Below, piece by piece: positions 1 to 10,270 of a stretch of DNA of 64,000 nt. The stretch is taken from the NCBI GenBank assembly GCA_009829735.1, contig CM020618.1, forward strand, positions 43,476,878 to 43,540,877. Direction: 5' to 3'. The number at the start of each line of letters is the position of its first letter. The stretch's first letter is position 1. This DNA comes from Pyropia yezoensis (Eukaryota > Rhodophyta > Bangiophyceae > Bangiales > Bangiaceae). The translations under genes were made by a program, and so were the position numbers. Below the pieces are notes generated by a model. It was not told the origin of the DNA and made no database searches. It saw only the letters and a program-made list of their open reading frames with translations.

Positions 1-9
1 CGCTCGCCG

Positions 10-1887
10 GTGCTGCTGCTGGCTGACCCCGCGTGCGCCGCCCTCACCGTTGCGGTCCTTTTTGACGGCGCCGCCGCCACGGCGGCCGCCGCGGCCGTCC
101 CGCGGGGCGCCCTGCCGGGCTGCACGCTGACGCTCTCCCGCCTGCGGCCGGCGGCGGCGGCGGCCGGCGCCGCCGCTCCCACCGGCGGCGGCGCCACGTC
201 CTTGCCCTTTCCGTGGGTGCCCCCCGGGGAGATATCCCTCGGCCCGGCGGCCGGCGCGCTGCCGACGCCGCCGACGCCCGCCCCCGCCGCCACGCTCGTC
301 GCCACGTCCACCTCAGTGGTGACGGTAACGGCGGCGCCGCCCGCCGTGGCCGCCCCAGCGGCCGCCTCTGGGGCGCCGCCGCTGCCGCTGTGCTGCGCCG
401 CGCCGCCGGGGCTGCGGGATTCGGGCGCCGCCGCCGCCTGGGCCGCCACCGCCGTTGCTCCTGGCCGCCTTGGCGACTACCTCGTCGCCGCACCCCGGGT
501 GGGGGACGCTGCCGCTGGCCGGGTGCCCCCCGCCCCCCTTCTCCGCGCTGGTGGTGGCGGCGGCGGTGCTGCGAGGTGGCCGCCCCCGCCGCTGCGGTCG
601 CTGACGGTGGACCTCCACCGGGTGACGTGGCTCGCCTTTTGGCTCGCCGCGCCCCCGACGGGGGGCGACGCGGCGCCCGTGGGCCCGCCGCCGACGCCGG
701 CGCCGCCCGTCGGCACCCGCCATGGCGGGCCCCCCCGCGTCCGCGGCGGCGGCAGCAGCAGCAGCAGCACCACCGCCACCTCTGGATCGTGCCGTGCCTG
801 CGTGGTGGGCGCCGCGCCCGGCGCCGCCGCGGCGGGGATGGTGCTGGCGGCCGCCGCCGAAGTGGCGCTTGACGATGGCGCCACGGCAGGCCGGGCGGCA
901 CTGCGGGGCCTCCCCGCCGTGACCGCCGCGCTGCGGCTGCCGGCGGGGGTGGTGGGGGCGGTCAAGGCGGCGCTCGTCGAGGCGGCCGCCGCTGCCGCCG
1001 CCGCCACCGCCTCTGCGGGTGCGACGGGCGGCGCAGGCGTGGGGGGGGGGGGCGCGCCGCTGGGCCGCCGCCGGCGTGCCGCGTGGCCGCCGCGGGCCAT
1101 CCTCGGCCGGCCGGCGCTATACCCGGCGGCGGCGGCCGCTGTCGCCGCCGGCGGGGCCCCCGCGGTGGACTACCTGGCGCCGCCCCCGCGGGCGGGCGGC
1201 GGCGGGGGCGTCCCGACAGCGGCCGCGGCAGCGGCGACAGCGGCGGCGGCGGCGGCCGCCGCCACCAGCCCCCTTCCCGCTCCGGTGACCGCGGCGCTCC
1301 GCACCGCCGTCTGGGCGGCCGCCCGCCCCGTGCGGGTGCTGGTGGTGGCGCCACGACCACCCCCCGCGCCGCCCCGCGCGGCGGCCGCCCGGCCGCCGCC
1401 CCCCCCCCTCCGCCCGGGTGGTCTGCACGGCGGCGCTGCCGGCGGCCGCCGCCGCCCCCACCACCTGCACGTGGGCCCGGGCCCGCGCCTCGACACCACC
1501 ACCGCCCCCGACGGCGGCAGCACCGTGTCGATTGAGGTGGTGGGGGTGGCCGAGGCGGGCGGTCCCGCCTGGGGGGGGATGGGGGGGGGGGGGTGGGGGT
1601 CGACCCGCTGGGCCGCCTCGCCCGCCTTCTCGCGGAGGACCGCCCTGGGGGGGGGGGGGGGGGGGGTGACCGCCGCCACCGCCACTCACCCCCAGTTAAG
1701 GGCGGACATTAGAGTTCAGAGGGAATATTGCATTACATCCAACACGTGCCACGTTCGGGCGACTTCTCTCTCGATACGGCTTCCTGGTTGGACGAGAGAA
1801 AAGACCATACGCATCAAGAAAAAAAGAAGCAAGAACACAAAAGAAATAACAAGAGAAAAAAGAGGTACAGCCGTATCTCTTCCGTAG
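10..1887 (+). CDS. Ala/Gly-rich open frame, 5' end outside window, function unknown
   Basis: A frame free of stops runs for about 1.9 kb from the window edge. Parts have the make-up of a real GC-rich protein (Leu, Val, Asp and Glu scattered among Ala), for example around 840-990 and 1090-1180. Poly-Ala and poly-Gly tracts separate these parts. The last 65 codons, after about 1690, lie in AT-rich DNA and read like non-coding sequence, so the true 3' end is probably a splice site or stop near 1690. I do not recognise a family. High GC alone can keep a frame open this long, so the coding call is tentative. The long G runs at 1040, 1575 and 1650 are places where indels could shift the frame. Confidence 0.35.
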   Translation: MLLLADPACAALTVAVLFDGAAATAAAAAVPRGALPGCTLTLSRLRPAAAAAGAAAPTGGGATSLPFPWVPPGEISLGPAAGALPTPPTPAPAATLVATSTSVVTVTAAPPAVAAPAAASGAPPLPLCCAAPPGLRDSGAAAAWAATAVAPGRLGDYLVAAPRVGDAAAGRVPPAPLLRAGGGGGGAARWPPPPLRSLTVDLHRVTWLAFWLAAPPTGGDAAPVGPPPTPAPPVGTRHGGPPRVRGGGSSSSSTTATSGSCRACVVGAAPGAAAAGMVLAAAAEVALDDGATAGRAALRGLPAVTAALRLPAGVVGAVKAALVEAAAAAAAATASAGATGGAGVGGGGAPLGRRRRAAWPPRAILGRPALYPAAAAAVAAGGAPAVDYLAPPPRAGGGGGVPTAAAAAATAAAAAAAATSPLPAPVTAALRTAVWAAARPVRVLVVAPRPPPAPPRAAAARPPPPPLRPGGLHGGAAGGRRRPHHLHVGPGPRLDTTTAPDGGSTVSIEVVGVAEAGGPAWGGMGGGGWGSTRWAASPAFSRRTALGGGGGGVTAATATHPQLRADIRVQREYCITSNTCHVRATSLSIRLPGWTREKTIRIKKKRSKNTKEITREKRGTAVSLP

Positions 1888-3738
1888 CACAGAAAAATGC
1901 CCCGTAAAGAGAGCCATTTTTTTCCATTCATAAAAAGTCAATGGTTCAAAGTGGTTCGGCAATTAGTCCGCGCGCGAATGCAACTTTCAGGGGCTCTCGC
2001 ACTTGTATATAAGTTTTACAATTCTCCCGGGAATCCGTCTGATCCACAGCGCAAATCGAACGGCCCCACCCGGTCCTGCCAGAGCCCACGGTCAGATCCG
2101 GACATGAGAGCAAAAGGACAAAGAAGCAGCAGCGGAGGAGGCCGAAGCAGAGGCCGACGATGCCTTGCTCGCTGCTGCAGAGGAAATGTGCCTTGCCATT
2201 TTGCTTGACGATTAAAGACACACTGGCTGTTCTTTCACATGACCTGTGTACTCTGGACATTCCTTTGTACATCTTCCAGGCTCCTATGTCTTCGCTCAGG
2301 TTCCCCTGGGTGCCCCGTGTGCGACTTGCGCGCATGCCGAGGAGGAAGATACGACGACCAACCCAAGAAAGAGACCTTCTGGGATGCGGGGAAATAACTG
2401 AGCTGCTCTTGTTCCCGTGCAACGATCCCCTTCCGCCTTAGAGGACCTGCTCCCCCTTGGGCTGTCTTGTGTGACTTCGTCGTTGCTGTGGCGATGCCCG
2501 TGAGGCACTGTGCGCTTTTTCATTGAGAAGAAATGTGCTGATTCCATGTCGATTTTCCACGCAAGAGGCCCTCCAGAGCAGCCCCAGGCAGCTGTGCTCC
2601 ATTTCTCATCAGACAAGTCGCTTGAACCCTGGAATAGTGTGACAATTTTCAGTATATGCCATATTTGCTCCTGACACAGCGCTCTGGGCCAATGGCTGAT
2701 CCGGAATCGCTCTGAACTCTAGTGTCCGCTCTGGGCACGCCTTAACTGGGGGTGCACTGCCGCCCGGGGGGGTGGGTAAGGAAGGGGGGGGGATACGCCG
2801 GCCATGGCGGCTGGGCGGGTGGCAACGGGGAGCGTCCGCCCGTCTCCCACCTGATGACGGTTGGGGAGCGGGAGGGGGAATGGGCAGCAGCCTCCGTCTG
2901 TGTGTGTACAGTGCAGATAGTGCTATGTCATACTGTATATACTGTACTGTACATACTGCCAAAACATACCGCCACCAGCACCCTCCACACGGGTGCGGCC
3001 GCGCAAACAAGCCACCTACACGCCCAGCCATCCAATCAAACGACAGTACAGATAAACAACATGCGAATTGGTCCCCAATGCAAAGTGGCCCCCCTTGGTA
3101 CCAAATCGGCTTAGCGCCAGGATGCGCACCCCAGCCAAGGAGGAAAACTCACACTGCACGGGTTCGCACGCGCTGTGTGGGCCAAAATTCGGTCCCCCGA
3201 CGTTTTGGGGTTTGACACCACTGCGCGGAGGCGAGCGTGCGCTGGCGAGCGTGGAAACGTACATACGTGATCCGAGCGTGGCCATGCTGTCCAGGAACCC
3301 CCCGCCGACAGCACCGCGCCACGCCCGCGTGGCGATGATCACTGCGGGCACTCCACCGCCGAGGGCGGCGGTGGGGCTCGCACCCGCTGCCGCCGCCCCC
3401 GTGCATCGCTGCCCCGCCGCCGCCCAACCCTCGGTGGTGCGCGTAGGGGCTGCGGCTGCCTGTGCGGCGGCCGCGTCTGCTCTCCCGCGCTGCGGCTATC
3501 GAGCGGCGACGCGGCGGCGTCAGCCGCGGCCGCTGTGGCCGGCGCGTCGCAGCAGGCCAGCCCCCCCCCTCCCTCCCCCCCCGCCCGTGGAGGTCACCAG
3601 CGTCCCTGCCGCTGGCGTGCTGCCCACTTGTCCTCCTCCTCCCTGCCCCCCCCCCTTCCCATCATCTTCTCTCTCTCCACCCGCGGTGCGTCACGGAACC
3701 CGTGTGTCGCTGTCCCGCCCGCCCCGCCCGCGTACGCC
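1888..3738. other. Gene-poor AT-richer interval with a TATA-like site and one acidic mini-frame
   Basis: No convincing gene is visible. A TATA-like TATATAAG lies at 2006-2013. About 100 bp downstream, an open stretch at 2108-2215 (+) reads as an acidic Ala/Glu-rich 35-residue peptide ending in ILLDD and a stop. It could be a terminal exon or a relic. The interval 2890-2960 is rich in TGTA/TACA dinucleotide-like repeats. From 3540 to 3738 the sequence becomes C/T-rich and is probably the 5' leader of the gene at 3739. Confidence 0.4.
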
Positions 3739-5678
3739 ATGGCCTTTCGCCTGGGCATCCTCACCGACGTGCAGTACGCCGACAAGCCGGCGGTGCCCCA
3801 CCCACGCTTCCGCGGCGCCACCGCGGCGGCTGCGGCGGCGGCCGCCGCCGCGGGCCTCCCGCCCCCGCCGCCCGCCGCGGTGCGAGACTACCGCGACGCC
3901 CTGCGTCGGCTCCACGCCGCGATGGACGACCTCGTTGGGGGCGGCGGGGACCACGAGGGGGGGTCGCCGGCGGGCGGCGGTGGGGGTAGGGGGGCGGGGC
4001 GTGACCCCGCCCCCACCCTCACCCCTGCCCCTGCCCCCGCCGTCGTCGTTCGCGCAACTCTGGGGGCGGTGCTCCACCTGGGCGACCTCATTGACGGCCG
4101 CGTCCTTGCGCACGATGATGGCGCCATGGCCGCCGACGCGGCGGGGCGGCCGCCGTCGCGGGCGAGCGCCATGGCCGCCAACCGGGAGGACATGGGCGCC
4201 GTCCTTGCAGCGTTTCGCCGCTTTACCGCGGGGCCCGTCCTGCACGTGGTGGGCAACCACTGCCTCTTTGCGGGGCGGTCGGCGGTGCTGGCCGCCGCGG
4301 GGGTGCCGGAGGGGGACCGCCCGGGGGACGCCTGGTACACGTACGTTCCCCTTCCAGTGGGGGCGGGGAAGACCAGGGGCGGTAGTGCTGGCGGCGTCGG
4401 CGTCGACGGCAACCGTGGTGGCAGCGGTGGAGGCGGCGGCAACGGCGGCGGTGGCGGCCGCCCCTGGCGCATCGTTGTCCTTGACACGATGGCCATTGGG
4501 GTGGCCTACCCGCCCGGCGATGCCCGCCGCGTCGCGGCTGAGGCGCACCTGGCCGCCGCGGCGGGGGCGCCCAACGCGGTGGAGTGGGTGGGCGCCCTAG
4601 GGCCGGCCCAGCGCGTGTGGCTGGCGGGCGTGTGTGCCGCCGCCCGGGCGGCGGGGGAGCAGCTTCTGGTGTGTGGGCACCACCCCCTGGACCCTGCGGT
4701 GGCAGTACGTTTCTTTAGGGGGGGAGGCGCGAGGGGGGAGGGGGGGATGGTCTTGTGATAGGGAGAGAGGGAGGGAGGAAGGGGGTGGGGGGAGAGGCGA
4801 GGTGTGGGCGTCATTGGCCAGTGTATGGTTTGGGGGATGGTGTGGTCAGTGTAGAGCTCTGGGATGCAGCCCTGCTGACGCTGCCTTGTGCGTGCTGTGC
4901 TGTGTGTTCTGTCCTTCTTCCCTGCCCCCTGGGCGCCTCGCGTGGCCCGACGACTGTGGTGCCCGCTTCCGCCGGGTGGGTACGGTTCCACCCTCATGAC
5001 GCCCGCGACGGTGGTGGTGATGGTGGCGGTGGCGGCGGCACGCAGACACCCGCCCACCCCGCCTGGGATGGCCCGGCAGTAGCGGCGCTGCTCGATGAGT
5101 ACGCAGACGTGGTGCGCGCCTACTTTTGTGGCCACCACCACCCGGTACGTTCGGTGGCGGCAGCGCTTGCGGGGGGGGGCTGCCGGCGGGAGGGAGGATA
5201 GCAGGAGTGGAAGGGTAGTAGGACGGGTGGGCGAGATGGGTGGGGAGTGTGCGCGTCAGCATTCGGACTCTTGCCATTGGGGGGAGAGCGTGTCTGACGG
5301 CGGGGCTGCCCGCTTCAGGGAGGTGGTGTGTGGCGGACTGTTGGCAGGGGCGGGCGTGTCCTCACGGAACCCGACCCGAGCGGCAACTGACGATCTCTCC
5401 ACTCCTTCCCCCCCTTCCCCCCTTTTCCCTTGCATCCCCCCCTTTGCCCGCCACATGCGCTCCGTGCGGTTCCTCCTGAGGTTGGATGACAGGGCGGGTA
5501 CCGGCGGCGGCCAAGCGGGGTGCACCACGTCAACTTCGTGGCTGTCCTCGACGCTGTCACCCCCGACGGGCGCCCCGCGAACGCCTACGCCGTCGCGGCG
5601 CTCCACCCGCACGCCATTGCCATTGAGGGGCGGGGGGTGCAGCCCAGCTACCGCCTCACCTGGGGGCGCTGCCTGTGA
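3739..5678 (+). CDS. ADPRM-type manganese-dependent ADP-ribose/CDP-alcohol diphosphatase, 3 exons
   Basis: Calcineurin-like metallophosphoesterase of the ADPRM family, which hydrolyses ADP-ribose and CDP-alcohols to mononucleotides using Mn2+. I assembled exons 3739-4704, 5046-5144 and 5493-5678. Both introns (341 and 348 nt) start GTACGT, end CAG or ACAG, and are phase 0. The metal-site signatures appear in order: LTDVQYAD at the N terminus, LHLGDLIDG, VVGNH, VCGHHPLDP at the end of exon 1, and CGHHHP at the end of exon 2. The last joins exon 3 to give GGYRRRPSGVHH, the family's C-terminal pattern. The start ATG (gccATGgcc) puts LGILTDVQYAD at residues 5-15 as usual for the family; an upstream in-frame ATG at 3535 would add 68 low-complexity residues. 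Gly-rich insertions (about 4370-4460) are lineage-specific padding. The family call is firm; substrate preference is inferred. Confidence 0.88.
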
Positions 5679-6985
5679 AACGGGTGGGTCCGAGGGCTGG
5701 GGAAGGAGGAGAGTGGGCAAGCCTTCTGACCAGGGGTTGACAAGCGTATCTGGCTCAAGCGAATACACGCGGATTTTTCAAGCGTAGTGACGGTAGTCGT
5801 GCCTTTTTCGCTCAGCATCCCGAATATTCACTTGCTTCATGAGCGTGCATGCACCATACTCTTGCATGGAATTCATCCGAGTATTGGCGGCCAGTACTCA
5901 TGGGATCTCTTCTCGGCTCTTGATACGTGGAGTTCGAAAATTCAAGCGGAGCACGACCCTGTCGACTCGGATTCTGATGTGTTTTCGCTCCTCGAACCGA
6001 CGCCTCCCCGGCACATCCGCCACAACCATGGATGCGTCGCCGAGGCCCACGGGCCCTCGGGGCGGTCCCCAGCGCAGCACTGCTTATCGCCTGTCAAAAT
6101 TTTCTTGCTTTTTTGGGAAATTCTCGAGCAACAACCTGCAGAAACCCTGCATCGACCCCCCCTCAAGGCATCATAGACACCGCTTTTACACGCGCTTCTT
6201 GCTTTCTCTCTATCACAGCTCGGGCGATTGGTGGTTGCCACCTCCCTTGGTATGACCGGAAGCGCACGGGGCAGGAGAGCACTCTCGTGAAGCGCAGAGA
6301 AGCGAACGACCATCGCTACGCTTGGGAGCAATGTATAGAAACGCGTTTAAGAACCGCGCAATATCTCGCACTGGTTAAGCAAAAACCCGCGCGACGACAG
6401 CTTTCGAGAGTCCGCCCAAAAATAATCTCCGCCTCGCTCGACATCTACATCGTGAATTCTGACCAATAGAACGCTCCGTCCAGCAAACAGCAGCGCCCTC
6501 GCTGTTGTCATTGGTTGAGAGAACACCAACAGCGGCCGTCGTTTCGGTCATCCTGGGAGAGATTCTTTGGCCTCAGCCCATCCCCGCGATCAGAAAAGCA
6601 AAATTCTGCTCGAGCCGTTTATTTTCGTGCTCGAGCAGGGCAAGAATTTGCACAACGAAGCAAGAGATCTGGCCAAAATCGGGCTTGTATCTTGACAGGG
6701 GATGAGCAGTATCTACTCGGCCTCAGCATACCAGCCCCCCTCCTGGATGGCTCGGAATCGGCTCCCCCCCTGGTCTCATGAGATTAGGCGCCTAAGCGTC
6801 AGGGGACCAGCGAATAAAAGTCCAAACTAGCGCAGGACTTGTCCGTACATCGGAACATCGTGGCTCAAGCCCCTCCCTGGAGCTCATGGTGCGGCTGGCC
6901 ACCAACAAGTGTGTCGAGACAACGTGCTGGTGCCACCGTTTGGCGTTGTGTGCACTCCCGCCTGGGATAGTCGGCGCTAAGGCAA
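5679..6985. other. Gene-free AT-richer interval with one hairpin
   Basis: Short frames here lack GC-rich codon bias and resemble nothing known. The only structure I see is an inverted repeat of CTGCTCGAG (6606-6614) with CTCGAGCAG (6630-6638), loop 15 nt. No tRNA-like promoter boxes were found. Confidence 0.4.
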
Positions 6986-6989
6986 TCGC

Positions 6990-8250
6990 TGGTTCTGGCC
7001 TCTGGGGGGGGGGGTTCTGGTCGCTGGGGGGGGGGGGGGCACAGGTCCGCTCTCGGCCGTCTCCCCCCCCCGCCCCATCGTCCTTGTGCTCATCGGCTGG
7101 CTGTGGTGGTGTGCGTGGGGGGGTGGGCGGAGGAGGTGGCGGCCGTGGTGGAAGTGGCGTGGGTGGTGTCCGGGGGGGGCCCCACCCAGCAAACGCTACA
7201 AGAGCCAGTCGCACTCTTCTTCTTTGCTGCGACAAGCGTCACGGTCGGGGGGAGGCGGCTGGTGGGGAGCTGCCGCCTCCGTCGCCACCACCGCCACCGC
7301 CGCCACTGCCGTGCCCGCTGCCGCCGCCGCCGGGTGGCGGGGGGGGGTCCGGGGTGGACGCCACCAGCGGTGGGGTGTGGTGGTGGGTGGGGTGGTGGGG
7401 GGGGTAGCGGCCGTGGTGGGGGTGCGGTGGGTGGCGGGGGGGGCGGGGCGCGGCACATGGAAGGGGGGGGGGACGCAACAGGGGGGGGGAGGGTGGGGGG
7501 ACGCAGCTGGGGAGGGTAGGGGGGGGGGTGCCGCCGCCGCCGCCGCTGCCGCCGCTGCCGCTACTGCTGCCGCCGCTGCTGCCGCCGCCGCGAAGCCTAC
7601 CTGCCACGGCCGCCGGGTGGCAGGGGGGTCCGGGGGGCCCCCCTTAGAGTGGTGTGGGGTGGGGTGGGTGCGGTGGGAAGGGCCGTGGTGGGGGTGGCGT
7701 GGGAGGGTGGTGGCCGTGATGAAAGTGGCTTGGGGTGTCTAGGGGCGCCTCCGCCTGGCATACACTGTTAAAGCCAGTCGCATATTTTATCTGCTGGGTC
7801 GGGCGTGACGGTTGGTGGGAGGTGGCGCGTGGGGAGCTGCCGCCGCCGTCGCAGCCGCCGCCGCCGCCGCTGCCGCGCCCGCTGCCGCCACCGCCATGTG
7901 GCGGAGGGGCCTCTGCCGGGGTACGATGGGGTGGAGTGAGGGGGTGGCGGCCGTGGTGGACCGCGTCGGGGGCACATACACCACCCGGGGCGCTGGGGGG
8001 GCCCCCGCAGCGCCCTTCCTTTTCCACCGCCCTACCACTGTCCATGATCACCCCCCTCTCCTCTACCGCCAGCGCTCATCTCCAGGCGCGCCCTCTCAGC
8101 GCGTGGGAGCCCGCCACGCGTCTTCCCCCCCCAGGGACGCCCCTTGCCGGCCGCGTTTCACACTTACACTCCTCCCTCCCTCCCCGCCCCCCCCCAGCAA
8201 CCATACCACAACAACGTTTGCACACCATCGGGGGTCCGTCACGGACACTG
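6990..8250. repeat. Two diverged copies of a ~568-bp GC-rich tandem unit
   Basis: The motif GCCAGTCGCA at 7204 recurs at 7773. It is followed in both places by a GACGG/CACGG stretch and GGGGAGCTGCCGCC (7264 and 7831), then a GCC/GCT microsatellite and GGGG/GTGG runs. The two units are about 568 bp apart and well diverged, with different microsatellite lengths. Frames on both strands are shadows of the repeats, and no gene is supported. Confidence 0.55.
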
Positions 8251-8276
8251 GGACTGGTGGAGGTGGCGGGTGGCGG

Positions 8277-8308
8277 AAATTTCGGTTGCGACATGTGGAC
8301 CGAAATTT
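8277..8308. repeat. Short perfect inverted repeat
   Basis: AAATTTCGGT (8277-8286) is followed after 12 nt by its exact reverse complement ACCGAAATTT (8299-8308). This is AT-rich against a GC-rich background. It could be a protein-binding dyad or a small hairpin; no adjacent gene is secure. Confidence 0.5.
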
Positions 8309-9316
8309 GCGTTTCGGTCGGTGTTTTCACCCCCATCCATGGTGTGAGGCGGGAGCTTGCCATGTCATCAGACACAGTATGCATGGGGGATGCCTTCCCC
8401 GCGCAGTGGGCGTCGCTCATTGCGACGGGGATGGTGGGTCATGGCACATGCCGAATAGGGCAATGAAACGGCGATATGGGGGGGTTTGAGGCACTGGGCG
8501 CGGGGGGGGGGGACGTGGCCGAGATGGGCGCCTGCGGGCGGCGGCGGTGGCTGGCGCACGCGGCGCGCGGCGGCCTGCCCGTGCTGACGGCGGGGGAGGG
8601 GGAACTGTCGGTGGCGGGCGCTGGGGGGAGGGCTGCGACGCCGTTATCGGCGCCGTCGCCAACGGCGGCGGCGGCGGCGCCGCCGAGGACCCCGCCGAGT
8701 AGGGTGCCGTCGCCATCAACGGCGCGCTGTCGCCGTCCGCCATGCATCCGTCACTCGCCAGCAGCGACGGACGGGAGAGCTGCTCCGCCGCGCGGCGAGC
8801 GCGGGGGCGGCCAATTGTCGCAGGTGGCCAGGCGCCTCCCCCCTCCCCCCTTCCCACCCCCCTCCCCCCTCCCCCCCACCCCCCCCCCGACGGCCCCCAC
8901 CGCCGCTCGCCGCCGCCCGTCGTGGCGGCAAGGACACCCGACGCTCAAGGGGCCGTCGGAGCCCCGGTTTTCTGCGGGGTAGGGAAGGGCAACTGAAAGG
9001 CAGAAAACATATGGAAGGGCATAGGCGGGAACGAAAGAGAGGGGCACCGCGTGTAGGCGTGGGAAGGGGGGGGGAGGGGCGTATACCGTCGCGACCCGTC
9101 GTAGGTTAGCAGCCGCCGTCGTCGTGCTCGCCCTCTTCCGTCCTCACCCCGCCTCTCTACCTACCGCCGACTGACAAAGGCCCCCCCCGCCGACGCGGCG
9201 GCAGACAAAAACTGGTCGGCCAGCGGCGACAGCGGCGCCAGCGGCGACAGCGGGCGGCCAAAGAGTGCCCCACACCCTAGCCGGCGGCGCCGACGATCGC
9301 ACGAGGGCGAGCTGGC
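8309..9316. other. GC-rich interval without a secure gene, left flank of the retrotransposon
   Basis: Open frames exist on both strands around 8476-8980, but their compositions (Pro, Arg, Ala, Gly) do not favour one strand. A short stretch near 8640-8700 reads plausibly on the plus strand but meets a stop. The sequence just before 9317 and just after 20049 rejoin across the GTGGG duplication, giving the pre-insertion site. Confidence 0.35.
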
Positions 9317-9321
9317 GTGGG
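9317..9321. repeat. Target-site duplication, left copy (GTGGG)
   Basis: GTGGG directly precedes the left LTR and is repeated at 20045-20049 directly after the right LTR. A 5-bp duplication is normal for a Ty3/gypsy integrase. Confidence 0.88.
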
Positions 9322-9684
9322 TGTAGCACAATAGGAATCCGTCGCACGTCCACTCTCAGGGAACACTCACCAAGGGGGATCGGCACCAACGTCACCGGGA
9401 GGCCAAGGTTGCTGTCCTTGGAGCGCAAGCCACGGGACCAAGATGGGAGCCCAAATGGGAGGGGTTTGTTGTTCTGCCTTGGCCGGCGGTGGATTCGCCG
9501 CCGGCCCCCACGTTATAAACCCTCGGAGACACTACTAACTACCCTCCACCGCAAGATGCAAGTCCCTCTGGTCATACGTAACTTATAGATACCGTGACCA
9601 ATACGGACTATCAAATTGAAAGCCAAGGATTAGAAGTAGCCCCCCTAACATTAGGGTCACAATACGGCCAACCATATTGCTACA
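9322..9684 (-). repeat. Left LTR (3' LTR in element sense)
   Basis: 363 bp, beginning TGTAGCAC and ending TTGCTACA. It matches the LTR at 19682-20044 over its whole length apart from four substitutions. A near-palindromic TTATAA core around 9513 could serve as a TATA element on either strand. Confidence 0.93.
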
Positions 9685-9697
9685 TATCCCCCCCTTA
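9685..9697 (-). other. Polypurine tract of the retrotransposon
   Basis: In element sense the 3' LTR is directly preceded by TAAGGGGGGGATA. A purine run touching the LTR is the expected primer for plus-strand DNA synthesis. Confidence 0.75.
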
Positions 9698-10156
9698 GAT
9701 TCGGCCCGTCCTCGGGTCGAGTTGCATTCGGGTTACCGAATGTAAGTGGGTCGCGTGACCGTTTACCAGTCGGGTGGGGCTTTGCGCCCTGTCGCGACAG
9801 ACACCCCTTTTCGAGGGTCTGAGGGGGGTGCCCCCCTTTGTGTGGTACACACACGATCCGTTTTCCGGACCGTTAAATTCCCGATGCGGGTTTTTGTTCA
9901 CGACCCCCCTTCCCGAGGGGTGGTGCAAGCGGATCCGCCACCAGGTGTCTGGTGGTAGGGGGGCCCCTCTCGTGTGGCCGATTGAGTGGGTGGCGGGGGT
10001 TGCCCGCGTTGCGGGGGGGCGGTTGGGGGTGACCCCCCTGGTTACCCCGTGTGGGGGGGGCGTGGTTCCGGTCCAGGTGCCAGGGTGGAGCGCCCTCGTA
10101 GCTCGGCTAGCGTGGGTCGTCCCGCGCTGCCGTATCGCTTGTGCTGAGCTGTGCGG

Positions 10157-10163
10157 TTATAAG
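10157..10163 (+). promoter_or_regulatory. Candidate TATA element for the opposite-strand retrotransposon gene
   Basis: TTATAAG lies in GC-rich DNA 108 bp upstream of the ATG at 10271, on the strand opposite to gag-pol. This would give the extra gene its own promoter. It rests on motif and position only. Confidence 0.4.
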
Positions 10164-10270
10164 CGCGGGTGCCCGCGCTTCCCTGGCTCGTCCGCGCGAG
10201 CGTTCTTTGTACCGGGTCGAGCCGGCCTCGGCTTTTCTGCACGGGGCGCCCCTGCTACCCCGGTTTCACC

